Shown here: positions 1 through 7,303 of the stretch, one piece after another
Layout of the letters: the number at the start of each line of letters is the position of its first letter
How positions within the stretch are numbered: position 1 is the first letter of the stretch
Source of the DNA: Paraclostridium ghonii
Lineage (GTDB): Bacteria > Bacillota > Clostridia > Peptostreptococcales > Peptostreptococcaceae
NCBI RefSeq assembly: GCF_023653455.1
Contig: NZ_JAKEDR010000103.1
Coordinates: 1 to 11,952 of the forward strand
DNA length: 11,952 nucleotides
Direction: 5' to 3'
Position numbers and translations under genes: made by a program
The notes under the pieces: model-generated
Database searches by the model: none
Seen by the model: only the letters and a program-made list of their open reading frames with translations
Told to the model about the DNA's origin: nothing

Positions 1-106
1 ATACTAAACTAAATATATAAAACATAACTAAACAAGCTGATATACCTATAGTCAATATAGTAGCTAATTTGTTACTGCCCTCAAATTTTTTATTTTTATT
101 GAACAT
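1..106 (-). CDS. N-terminus of unidentified membrane protein (cut by window edge)
   Basis: Only the first 35 codons are visible. The start is an ATG at 104-106 with a strong G-rich SD (AGGGGAGGG, 111-119) 4 nt upstream, which makes the start convincing. The visible protein has a short basic head (MFNKNKKFEGSNK) and then about 22 hydrophobic residues (roughly 14-35: LATILTIGISACLVMFYIF and on), which reads as an N-terminal signal anchor or first transmembrane helix. There is no lipobox that I would trust. The gene lies downstream of the germination operon on the same strand, but a strong terminator (179-212) and a plausible promoter separate them, so it is probably its own unit. The product cannot be identified from this fragment. 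Confidence 0.7.
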   Translation of the reverse strand, partial: MFNKNKKFEGSNKLATILTIGISACLVMFYIFSLV

Positions 107-136
107 AGCTCCCTCCCCTAAATTTCATCACTACAC

Positions 137-165
137 AATATAACATTTTTTTGTATAAAGGTCTA
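137..165 (-). promoter_or_regulatory. Possible sigma-A promoter for the edge gene
   Basis: On the minus strand, TAGACC (160-165; 4 of 6 matches to TTGACA) is followed after 17 nt by TATATT (137-142; 5 of 6 matches to TATAAT). This lies between the terminator at 179-212 and the ATG at 106, the right place for a promoter. In such AT-rich DNA a match of this quality can arise by chance. Confidence 0.35.
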
Positions 166-178
166 TCTTTTCGACAAT

Positions 179-212
179 AAAAGACAGACTATTACACAAT
201 AGTCTGTCTTTT
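179..212 (-). terminator. Intrinsic terminator of the germination operon
   Basis: A perfect 13-bp stem (AAAAGACAGACTA, 179-191, pairing with 200-212) closes an 8-nt loop. On the minus strand it is followed by TTTT-rich sequence. It lies 12 nt after the stop codon of the small open frame at 225-422, so the operon transcript very likely includes that frame. Confidence 0.8.
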
Positions 213-224
213 AAAATAAATTTT

Positions 225-422
225 TTATCCTAATAACCTTAATCTATTTTTTATCACTGTTTTTTGTAATAATTTTTTTAATTCATAACTATTTGGATGA
301 ATAAATGAGTACGGAGTATCATCAAAAAATTCTTCTAAGACGCCACCTGTGAATAAATCTTCGTAAGGTATCTTTTTAGGAATAAAAAAAGATATAAAAC
401 TTAAATTAATTTTAAATTTTAT
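225..422 (-). CDS. Small open frame after cspC without a canonical start; possible -1 frameshift extension of CspC
   Basis: Directly after cspC, in the -1 frame relative to it, the minus strand stays open for about 65 codons and ends at TAA (225-227). The translation looks protein-like, not random: it contains FFIPKKIPYEDLFTGG, FFDDTPYSFIHPNSYE and a basic end, KNRLRLLG. No ATG, GTG or TTG occurs in this frame between the upstream in-frame TAG (438-440) and the conserved-looking part; only ATA (420-422) and ATT (408-410) are present, badly spaced from the AAAGGA at 424-429. The listed 5' end is therefore nominal. Two readings are possible: initiation on a rare codon, coupled to the cspC stop, or a -1 shift at the A AAT TTA heptamer (431-437) that overlaps the last cspC codons, which would add 68 residues to CspC. 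A decayed gene is a third option. I do not recognise the family. Confidence 0.4.
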   Translation of the reverse strand: MKFKINLSFISFFIPKKIPYEDLFTGGVLEEFFDDTPYSFIHPNSYELKKLLQKTVIKNRLRLLG

Positions 423-427
423 ATCCT

Positions 428-2107
428 TTATAAATTTCTAGCAATTTGTCTGAAAGTATTTAGTAGATTAAATATTCCATATCCTTGTGAAATATTTGGA
501 TATGTATATATGTCCTGTCTAGTTGCTCCTATCATTAAATACGTTCTTATTGGTTCTGTAAAAAGAGATACCTTTGGTAATCTGCTTTCTTCTTGTAAAT
601 ACTGCATTATGAGTGCCAGCGATCCACATACAATAGAGCTACTTACCCCTGTACCTGTACCTGTATTATATTCATTATAGTTATAAGTTGATATTATATC
701 CACTCCTGGCGCTATTATGTCAGGCTTAACTTTATTACCACTTAAATTTCCCTTTGATGATCCAATCCATAAACTATTAGTTTTATCATTAAATGTACCT
801 ATTGTTATTGATGAACTTGACAGACCCATAAATGTTATAGTACCCATTGATGTAGAATCTACAAATCTAGTAGTTGGTGATATAATTGATTTATTAGGCA
901 GGTAAACATTAAAATCTCCATGGATTATAAATTCAGGACTTAATCTTAAAGTCCAAATTCCAGGTTTTATATCCATTAAATTTATTCTTATAGTTTGATC
1001 TCCTGACTTTAGCGAAGGAAACTTATTCAAAACAGTATAGGATGTTTTTTCTATATAAAATCGCCCACTATATATTCTATCATCGGGTGCATACCTTATA
1101 GTTTGACTTATATCTCCGGATGGAGATATAATTTGTAAAAAATATTTATCCGGACCTCTTCCTCTTATTGTAACTTCTAAATTTTTATTATCTCCATTTT
1201 GTATTAATACATCCTTATAATCATCTACACCTTTTATATCTCCATAATAATGTATATCTGTATTCCCTTCATTTCCTGCTCCACTTACTAAAATTACTCC
1301 TGACTTAGCAAGCATAGCATAACTTTCTAAGATAGAAGCATCTATATTAATAGATGACATATTACCCAAAGTTAAATTTATTATAAGCGGTTTATTTTCT
1401 TTAATTGCAATTTCGAAAACATATGTTAAAGCTGCTAAAAAATCTGTCACTTCATAACTTATTTTATCGTCATAATATACACCTCTACGCTCTCTTAGTT
1501 TTACAACTACTAAATCTGCATCTTTTGCAATTCCTCTATACTCTCTATTTATATTACCTTGACCTGCTATAACTCCACAGATATATGTTCCTATTCCCGT
1601 ACTATCATTGCTCAAACTACTGTCTTGATTTTGTATAGCTTTATTTATATCCTCTCTTGTATATTCGCTCCCAAATATCATCCCTTCTGGGGGGGGGGTA
1701 ATATTATTTTCCTGATCCCATAAATATAGTATTTTACTATTATTATTCTCATCAATTAAGTCTTTGTGTAAATAATCTACACCTGAATCTATTACAGCTA
1801 CTAAAATATCTTTTCCTGTAACATATATATATGGGTTACTTTCTAAATAATTCCCTCCTATAGAATTACCTATACTTTCTCCATTATTTAAGTTATTAGT
1901 TATATTTATAAGAGAGCTCATAACGTCAGATGGGCTCCACCACTCCACCTCTTTAATATTGTCTAAAATTTCAGAGTCAAAAGTATAAGGTACATATATT
2001 GCAGCTAATTGATTATTTAGTATTATATATTTTTCTATATTATTTTCCTCTAATGCCTTTTTTATATTACCACTATAAAGTAAGTAATACGACTTTTCAT
2101 CAATCAC
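428..2107 (-). CDS. cspC: CspC, subtilisin-like germination pseudoprotease
   Basis: 559-aa subtilase-fold protein, close to the length of C. difficile CspC. Residues 1 to about 65 resemble a Csp propeptide and the subtilase domain follows. The catalytic Asp is kept (D107 in VIDSGVDY), but the His position is Ile (I172 in STGIGTYICG, where active relatives have HGT) and the Ser position is Gly (G487 in GTGVSSS, where relatives have GTSMA). C. difficile CspC likewise has T170 and G485, so this is the inactive signalling member. In C. difficile CspC controls the germinant (bile salt) response in the spore; the same role is inferred here. The start is GTG (2105-2107) with SD AGGAGGGG 4 nt upstream; the SD overlaps the cspBA stop, so translation is probably coupled. 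Odd features: a run of ten C (1689-1698; coding ITPPPEG at residues 137-140) and a slippery heptamer at the stop codon. Confidence 0.93.
   Translation of the reverse strand: MIDEKSYYLLYSGNIKKALEENNIEKYIILNNQLAAIYVPYTFDSEILDNIKEVEWWSPSDVMSSLINITNNLNNGESIGNSIGGNYLESNPYIYVTGKDILVAVIDSGVDYLHKDLIDENNNSKILYLWDQENNITPPPEGMIFGSEYTREDINKAIQNQDSSLSNDSTGIGTYICGVIAGQGNINREYRGIAKDADLVVVKLRERRGVYYDDKISYEVTDFLAALTYVFEIAIKENKPLIINLTLGNMSSINIDASILESYAMLAKSGVILVSGAGNEGNTDIHYYGDIKGVDDYKDVLIQNGDNKNLEVTIRGRGPDKYFLQIISPSGDISQTIRYAPDDRIYSGRFYIEKTSYTVLNKFPSLKSGDQTIRINLMDIKPGIWTLRLSPEFIIHGDFNVYLPNKSIISPTTRFVDSTSMGTITFMGLSSSSITIGTFNDKTNSLWIGSSKGNLSGNKVKPDIIAPGVDIISTYNYNEYNTGTGTGVSSSIVCGSLALIMQYLQEESRLPKVSLFTEPIRTYLMIGATRQDIYTYPNISQGYGIFNLLNTFRQIARNL
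1689..1698 (-). repeat. C10 homopolymer inside cspC
   Basis: Ten consecutive G on the plus strand (ten C in the coding strand) encode part of Thr-Pro-Pro-Pro at codons 137-140 (A-C10-A). The corresponding loops of CspB and CspA read GNPPEG and GKPPEG and are encoded without any long run, so the protein does not require the tract. Losing one C gives TGA three codons after the tract. Gaining one C gives TAA about 16 codons after it. Confidence 0.9.
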
Positions 2108-2117
2108 AAAACCCCTC

Positions 2118-5100
2118 CTACTTCAATTGATCAAACATACCTCTAAAATCTAAAACTCCATATCCATTTATAGGATTTGGATATTCAACTCCTTTAATCC
2201 TACTTGCACCACCTTGCATATAAGTCCTAACCTTTTGCATAAAACCTTTATTTCTATAATAACCATCAACCATTACATATTGATAATATAACGATACAAC
2301 TCCTGAAGCATGTGCTCCTGCTGCAGAGCTACCTGTGATAGTTGCGTATGTATTTTTAGGATATGGAGCTATTATATTTACCCCAGGTGCAACTACATCT
2401 GGCTTTATTGTGCCTACAATGTTAGGTCCTCTTGAGGATGCAGGCCATATGCCTTTATTTATAGAATCATATGTTCCTATAGTTATTACATCATCTCTAA
2501 CAGCTGGGTAATTTATTGTGTAATATGGATTAGATTCTTTAAACTTAGTCCCAGGGTTTAAGAAAACCCTATTTGGTAAATATATATTATACATTCCGCC
2601 AGATATATAAGCTCCCTCTAATGTGAGTCTCCAAACTCCTCTTGTTGCATTTTTTAATGTGACAGTCGTTTGCTCTTGCCCCGAGTAACGAGTTGGATAT
2701 GAATACCTTATAAGATACTCTGTATTCTCTAAGTCAAATAATCCTCTAGCTTCATCATAGTTTGATAAGTCAACAATTTTACTTTCTTCTCCACTTGGAG
2801 ATGTAACTATTAAATTTATTCTATCCGGTCTACTCATCCAAATTTCTATAACTAAATTTTTTTCCATTTCTACAATATCTAATTCTACATTAACTGTTTC
2901 CCCTGCCCTATCTATATAACCTGAAACGTGTGTCTGTGTATTTCCTTCATTTCCTGCTGCAGCTACAATAGATATCCCATTTGAAAAATACGTTAGTTTA
3001 TCCTTTGTATTACTTGCATATCCAGCTAATAAGTTACTCCCCATAGATATATTAATTATTGTTGGAACATTTAATCTTTTTGCAATTTCGAATATATAAG
3101 AAATTGCAGTTTCTAACATTGCACTAGTGTAAAATCCATTAACCTTTGCCAATTTAACCACAACAAGCTCTGCTTCTGGTGCAACTCCTTCATATTCTCT
3201 ATTTATATTTCCAAGTCCTGCACATATACCACTAATCATTGTTCCATGACCTTCTTCATCTTGTGATAAACTTCCATCATTCTCTGCTATAGCTTTATTA
3301 ATATCTTCTCTAGTATATTCGGTTCCTATAAAAAAACCTTCTGGTGGTTTTCCATCTTTACTTTGGTCCCATAAGTATAAAATTTTACTAGTATCATCTG
3401 GATATACAAAGTCTTTATGAAGATAGTCTATCCCTGTATCTATTATCCCAATTATAGTTCCATATCCGCGTAATGTTATATTAGGATTTGTCTTAAAAAA
3501 ATTAACACCTATGTCTTCTTTAGCAGTTACTCCATTTTCTGTTCCTCTAGTTATCTGACCTAATGGATTTATAGGGGCAACATCTTCTATTACATAAACA
3601 GATTCTAGCCTTAAAATAGCTTCTATATATTCTCTTCTTAAACTTTCAAAAAACATTAAAGTGTACATATCGCTCAATTTAATAGAGTTAAAGTTATAAG
3701 GGAAATTAGCTAACTCTTCATCAAAGTTAGGAGTATGAGTAACTAGTATAGATTCAGATATACTGTTTTCAAACCTATAATTTCCATTTTCATCTAAACT
3801 TCTAGACATCTCATATAAATCTATATTGTTTAAATTTAAAAGACCATATCCATATGAAGAATTTGGATATACTCGGTTGTCACTCCTTTTTGCACTTTTA
3901 TTTATAATTGCTCTAGTTTTTTGAGAGTATAAAAACGGATCATTTCCATTAACTATACCCCATTGCATTAAAAGAGAACATACTCCAGTTACATGAGGAG
4001 TAGCCATACTAGTTCCAGTCATTGCTCCAATGGTTCCCCCTGGTAAAAATGAAACTATATCTTCCCCAGGAGCAAGTATATCTGGTTTATATACTCCATT
4101 TTCAAAATCGCCTTCTCCAGAAAATGATGATCTAAACTCAGTCTTTGAATTAAAACTTCCTACAGTTATAACTTGACTTGCAGTCCCTGGTACAGTAACT
4201 GTCAAAATTTCACTAGGTTCTAAAAATCTAGTGTCTTTTGATATTCCTTCCGAAGTAGGCAAGTATATATCTATAGTTCCTTCAACTATATCTATTCCAT
4301 TAAAAACTAACCTCCATATACCTGGAGTAATTTGAGTTAATGAGCTCATCACTATAGTTATTCTTCTCGATAAAGAATAAGGAGGTATTTCATAAAATTT
4401 TCCAACTACGCTAGTTGTACCTAATCTATTATTTATATTAGGATTTTGTTGTGAAAGTTCCTGTGTACTTCTATTTGATGGATCTATTAATGAAACAGAA
4501 AATTCATCAACATAATTTGGCCAAATATTCAAATTTAAAATTTTTTCATTTTCCCCTACAACAAATTCAACTTCACGTATCTCCTCATCTTTTAACTTAA
4601 TACGTTTATGACCTCCTTTTGATGCATTATTTCCCGCAGCTACAACTATATTATTTTCCCAAAATAAACTCATCTCATCAATATATTGCTCAAATAAAGA
4701 TAATCCTTTGTGAGATCCTTCATTACTTCCATAACTTATGTTAATAGCAACTGGCATTTTTAGTTCTAGGGATTTATCTAATATAAATTTTATAGCTCTC
4801 ATAAACTCAGTACTTTTTGAAAAAGTATCCACTTGACGTCTTCCAACTCTAACTGCAATTATATTAGCATTATTAGCTATACTTGCAGCAATTCCAGCAA
4901 CATGAGTTCCATGCATACTTGTAATTTGTATAGGTGCTTCATTTATATTTTCAGCTGTGTATAATGTTCCATGGTTAAATCCTTCTGGAGGATTTCCATC
5001 TATAGATTGATCCCAATAATATAAAATTTTTGATTCTCCATTTTCAAATTTAAATACTGGAAGAGTGTAATCTATACCTGAATCTATAATTCCTAAAATA

Positions 5101-5366
5101 GTTCCTTCTCCATTTAATTTAGTGCTATTTTTAAATGAAGTTATTCCTGTGCTCAAAAAACTTTGAATATCTTGTGTTTCTAGTATAAAAGGTTTTTCTA
5201 TATATTCTATTTCAGGATAATCTACTAATTTGTATAAATCTTCTTGATTATTTAATGTTATTATTGCATATGTAGGGCTTAAAATTTCTACATATACGCC
5301 TAACTCACTCTCTACTCTTTTTAAGTCTGAGTTGTATTTAACTATAACTTCGTATCCTATAATAAT
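2118..5366 (-). CDS. cspBA: CspBA, fused subtilisin-like germination protease (CspB + CspA)
   Basis: Fusion of two subtilases, about 1082 aa if translation starts near 5366. Residues 1-69 form a Csp propeptide ([12 protein letters not shown]... to TQDIQSF), matching the region where Csp proteases self-process. The CspB domain has a full triad: D95 (IIDSGIDY), H152 (MHGTHVAG), S453 (GTSMATPH). A linker with a second propeptide-like segment (about 530-610) leads to the CspA domain, with D643 (IIDTGIDY), H707 (GHGTMISG) and S1014 (TGSSAAGAH). CspB is known to cleave pro-SleC in spores. CspA of C. difficile is a pseudoprotease that regulates co-germinant recognition and CspC incorporation, whereas here the triad positions look filled, though the usual Pro after Ser is lost. 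The first ATG/GTG/TTG in frame is a TTG at 5154-5156, which would delete the propeptide. The likely start is ATT or ATA (5358-5366), just after the SD-like AGGGGGGG. cspC begins 10 nt downstream. Confidence 0.9.
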   Translation of the reverse strand: MIIGYEVIVKYNSDLKRVESELGVYVEILSPTYAIITLNNQEDLYKLVDYPEIEYIEKPFILETQDIQSFLSTGITSFKNSTKLNGEGTILGIIDSGIDYTLPVFKFENGESKILYYWDQSIDGNPPEGFNHGTLYTAENINEAPIQITSMHGTHVAGIAASIANNANIIAVRVGRRQVDTFSKSTEFMRAIKFILDKSLELKMPVAINISYGSNEGSHKGLSLFEQYIDEMSLFWENNIVVAAGNNASKGGHKRIKLKDEEIREVEFVVGENEKILNLNIWPNYVDEFSVSLIDPSNRSTQELSQQNPNINNRLGTTSVVGKFYEIPPYSLSRRITIVMSSLTQITPGIWRLVFNGIDIVEGTIDIYLPTSEGISKDTRFLEPSEILTVTVPGTASQVITVGSFNSKTEFRSSFSGEGDFENGVYKPDILAPGEDIVSFLPGGTIGAMTGTSMATPHVTGVCSLLMQWGIVNGNDPFLYSQKTRAIINKSAKRSDNRVYPNSSYGYGLLNLNNIDLYEMSRSLDENGNYRFENSISESILVTHTPNFDEELANFPYNFNSIKLSDMYTLMFFESLRREYIEAILRLESVYVIEDVAPINPLGQITRGTENGVTAKEDIGVNFFKTNPNITLRGYGTIIGIIDTGIDYLHKDFVYPDDTSKILYLWDQSKDGKPPEGFFIGTEYTREDINKAIAENDGSLSQDEEGHGTMISGICAGLGNINREYEGVAPEAELVVVKLAKVNGFYTSAMLETAISYIFEIAKRLNVPTIINISMGSNLLAGYASNTKDKLTYFSNGISIVAAAGNEGNTQTHVSGYIDRAGETVNVELDIVEMEKNLVIEIWMSRPDRINLIVTSPSGEESKIVDLSNYDEARGLFDLENTEYLIRYSYPTRYSGQEQTTVTLKNATRGVWRLTLEGAYISGGMYNIYLPNRVFLNPGTKFKESNPYYTINYPAVRDDVITIGTYDSINKGIWPASSRGPNIVGTIKPDVVAPGVNIIAPYPKNTYATITGSSAAGAHASGVVSLYYQYVMVDGYYRNKGFMQKVRTYMQGGASRIKGVEYPNPINGYGVLDFRGMFDQLK

Positions 5367-5380
5367 CCCCCCCTATTCAT
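5367..5380 (-). promoter_or_regulatory. G7 tract serving as cspBA ribosome binding site; out-of-frame ATG upstream
   Basis: The minus strand reads ATGAATAGGGGGGG and then ATT ATT ATA GGA TAC. The G run (5367-5373) can pair with the anti-SD and lies 0-6 nt before the ATT/ATT/ATA codons, the only possible starts that keep the whole propeptide. In the propeptide frame TAG is met immediately upstream (5374-5376). The ATG at 5378-5380 is out of frame with seven G but in frame with eight, giving MNRGG before IIIGYEV. That ATG has no SD of its own, so the G run acting as SD is the simpler reading. Confidence 0.55.
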
Positions 5381-5599
5381 ATGCTAATAAATTAATACTT
5401 ACTAGTAATATATTCTTCAACTATATCTATGTATGTATATTAATTTTTAAATAGTAATATGAATTTTTTATTCTTTTAGATTTTAAGTTTAATTGAAAAT
5501 AATATTGTTATAACTTGTAAATATATATTTATTCTTTTATCACATATTTTATATTTGTAAATATAATAAATTACATAAACATTTTAGGATGTGATTTTA
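5381..5599. promoter_or_regulatory. Divergent intergenic region between cspBA and the 5600 gene
   Basis: About 220 nt of almost pure A/T must hold both divergent promoters. For cspBA, the minus strand has a CATATTA (5455-5461) that fits the sigma-G -10 pattern CATNNTA, but no clear -35; a weak sigma-A-type pair TTGAAG (5415-5420), N17, TATTAA (5392-5397) is also present. For the plus gene, TATAAT (5562-5567) has no good -35 and CATATTTTA (5543-5551) fits the sigma-E/K -10 pattern. None is decisive. Forespore (sigma-G) control of cspBA would be expected from C. difficile. Confidence 0.25.
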
Positions 5600-6055
5600 A
5601 TGATTAATTTTAATTCAGTAAAAGTTAATGTAATTATAAGAGAACCTTATACAACTACTGAACCTGTTAGATTTAGAAAATATACTGTAAAGCACAATGA
5701 AGATTCTAGTGTTATTGATGTAATTATTGGACCTGAATTTGAGGGCTTAGAATTAAGTACAATTAGTACAGATATAATTTATGGTCAATGGTTTTGGTTT
5801 ATTGGAGATGTCTATCAATTAAACTTATTTGCTTTTATTGGAGATTATCCTTATTCAGTTTCAAGAGAAAGATACGAGAAGTTTTTAGCTAAAATGCCTA
5901 TAACAATTAGTGCAATTGTAAACGGAGATATTGAATTTTTAAATAATAGACCAATACTTAAAAATACACCTGTATTCGTAAGATTTATATCTAAATACCC
6001 AGATTTCAATAAAATCTCTTCTTACGGTACTATAAGTCAGTATATAAAAAGCTAG
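5600..6055 (+). CDS. Uncharacterised 151-aa protein divergent from cspBA
   Basis: I do not recognise this protein. It starts MINFNSVKVNVIIREPYTT, looks soluble and probably rich in beta strands (many alternating hydrophobic stretches such as KVNVIIRE and FRKYTVKH), and has an aromatic cluster IIYGQWFWFIGDVYQLN near the middle. There is no signal peptide, no clear membrane helix and no Cys. ATG 5600 is preferred: the upstream AGGATGTGAT (5586-5595) matches the anti-SD complement AGGAGGTGAT at nine of ten positions, 4 nt before it. A GTG at 5591 lies inside this SD and would be three codons longer. The gene is transcribed away from the germination operon and ends before a shared terminator. Its position suggests but does not prove a sporulation or germination link. 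Base composition matches its neighbours. Confidence 0.75.
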   Translation: MINFNSVKVNVIIREPYTTTEPVRFRKYTVKHNEDSSVIDVIIGPEFEGLELSTISTDIIYGQWFWFIGDVYQLNLFAFIGDYPYSVSRERYEKFLAKMPITISAIVNGDIEFLNNRPILKNTPVFVRFISKYPDFNKISSYGTISQYIKS

Positions 6056-6066
6056 TCAATTCAAAT

Positions 6067-6105
6067 AAAAAATGGTGAGCCTAACTGATATGCTCACCAT
6101 TTTTT
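6067..6105. terminator. Bidirectional terminator between the 5600 gene and hydF
   Basis: A perfect 14-bp stem (AAAAAATGGTGAGC, 6067-6080, pairing with 6092-6105) closes an 11-nt loop. It has a T run on the plus strand and the mirror T run on the minus strand, so it can end both convergent transcripts. It lies 11 nt after the plus-strand stop and just beyond the hydF stop. Confidence 0.9.
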
Positions 6106-6106
6106 A

Positions 6107-7294
6107 TTACTTAAATATACTTACAGATCGTTCTAATATGCCTGTAAAATAAGCTATAACCATCCCATAATTAGTTATAGGGATATTATTTTCTTTACAA
6201 ATATTTATCTTGTTTATTATACTTTTTCTATTTACCATACACGCTCCACAGTGTATTACTAAATCATAGTCTTCTATGCTTTCTTTAAAATCATATCCAA
6301 CTTTATATTCTATATTAAGGTCTCCTCCAGCTATTTTTTTTAACATTGTAGGTATTTTTACTCTTCCTATATCTTCATGAGATACATTGTGTGTACAGCT
6401 TTCACATATAAGAACTTTATCGTTTGGTTTTAAATTATCTAACTTTTTAGTTCCCTCTAAAAACTCACTAAGTTCTCCTTTTTGTCTTGCAAATAATATA
6501 GAAAAACTAGTTAAATTCATATCCTTAGGAATCATTGCTTCAACTCCTTTGAAAGCTTGAGAGTCTGTTATAACTAAATCTATATCGTCTAACTCTTTAA
6601 TAGCTTCACCTAACTCTGTATCTCTTACTACATAGGTTTTTATACCATGGTCTAAGCAATCTCTTATAACTTGAACTTGTGGAAGAATTATTCTTCCCTT
6701 TGGAGCCTCAGAGTCTATTGGCACTACTAAAACAACTTTTGATCCATAAGAAAGTAAATCTCCAACTATAGGTTTATCTTCTTCTTCTTGTTCCAAGTTT
6801 TTTATAAGCTCTTTTTTTAAATCATTTATCCCTTTACTTTCTTTTGTAGAGATTAAAACTTCATTATCAAATAATTTTTCAATACTACTCAATTCTTCTT
6901 CACTTAGTAAATCTATTTTATTTACAACTACTATATGTTTAATATTATATCTACTAGCTTCTTTTTTCCAAGCTTTATATGTATTAAAATCTATATTTTT
7001 TCCATCTACTACGTATATAGCAAAATCCAATCTTTTTAAATACTCATAGCTTTTTTTAACTCTTGCCTCTCCAAGTTCACTTTTATCTTCAAGTCCTGCT
7101 GTATCTATTAAAAGCACAGGACCAAAAGGTATAAGTTCCATAGCTTTTTGAACGGGATCTGTAGTTGTTCCTTCCATAGTAGATACTAAAGATATATCTT
7201 GTCCTAAAATTTTATTCATAAGTGATGATTTTCCACTATTAGTATTTCCGTATATTCCTATGTGCTTTCTATTTGCATTTGGAGTAGTGTTCAT
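6107..7294 (-). CDS. hydF: HydF, [FeFe]-hydrogenase maturation GTPase and scaffold
   Basis: 395 aa, the usual HydF size. The N-terminal half is a small GTPase domain with P-loop GNTNSGKSS (about residues 16-24), the G2 threonines in EGTTTD, G3 DTAG and G4 NKID. A middle dimerisation domain follows, then a C-terminal FeS-binding domain with C300-T-H302 and, 45 residues on, H348-C349-G-A-C352, fitting the family pattern CxH...HCxxC. HydF is known to hold the 2Fe precursor made by HydE and HydG and to deliver it to apo-HydA in the cytoplasm. ATG at 7292-7294 has SD AGGAGG 6 nt upstream, which overlaps the hydG stop (9-nt gap), so it is the last gene of the hydEGF operon. No residue that I know to be essential is missing. 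Confidence 0.96.
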   Translation of the reverse strand: MNTTPNANRKHIGIYGNTNSGKSSLMNKILGQDISLVSTMEGTTTDPVQKAMELIPFGPVLLIDTAGLEDKSELGEARVKKSYEYLKRLDFAIYVVDGKNIDFNTYKAWKKEASRYNIKHIVVVNKIDLLSEEELSSIEKLFDNEVLISTKESKGINDLKKELIKNLEQEEEDKPIVGDLLSYGSKVVLVVPIDSEAPKGRIILPQVQVIRDCLDHGIKTYVVRDTELGEAIKELDDIDLVITDSQAFKGVEAMIPKDMNLTSFSILFARQKGELSEFLEGTKKLDNLKPNDKVLICESCTHNVSHEDIGRVKIPTMLKKIAGGDLNIEYKVGYDFKESIEDYDLVIHCGACMVNRKSIINKINICKENNIPITNYGMVIAYFTGILERSVSIFK

Positions 7295-7303
7295 ATATAC
7301 CTC

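Noticed and set aside
717..905. Open frame on the plus strand inside cspC
   Set aside because: It lies antisense to a clearly coding subtilase, has no SD, and its translation is a mirror of cspC codon bias.
5154..5156. TTG as start of cspBA
   Set aside because: No SD stands before it and it would remove a clearly encoded Csp propeptide of about 70 residues, including the TQDIQS processing region.
5591..5599. GTG start three codons upstream for the 5600 gene
   Set aside because: The GTG is part of the extended SD (AGGATGTGAT) that is correctly spaced for ATG 5600.
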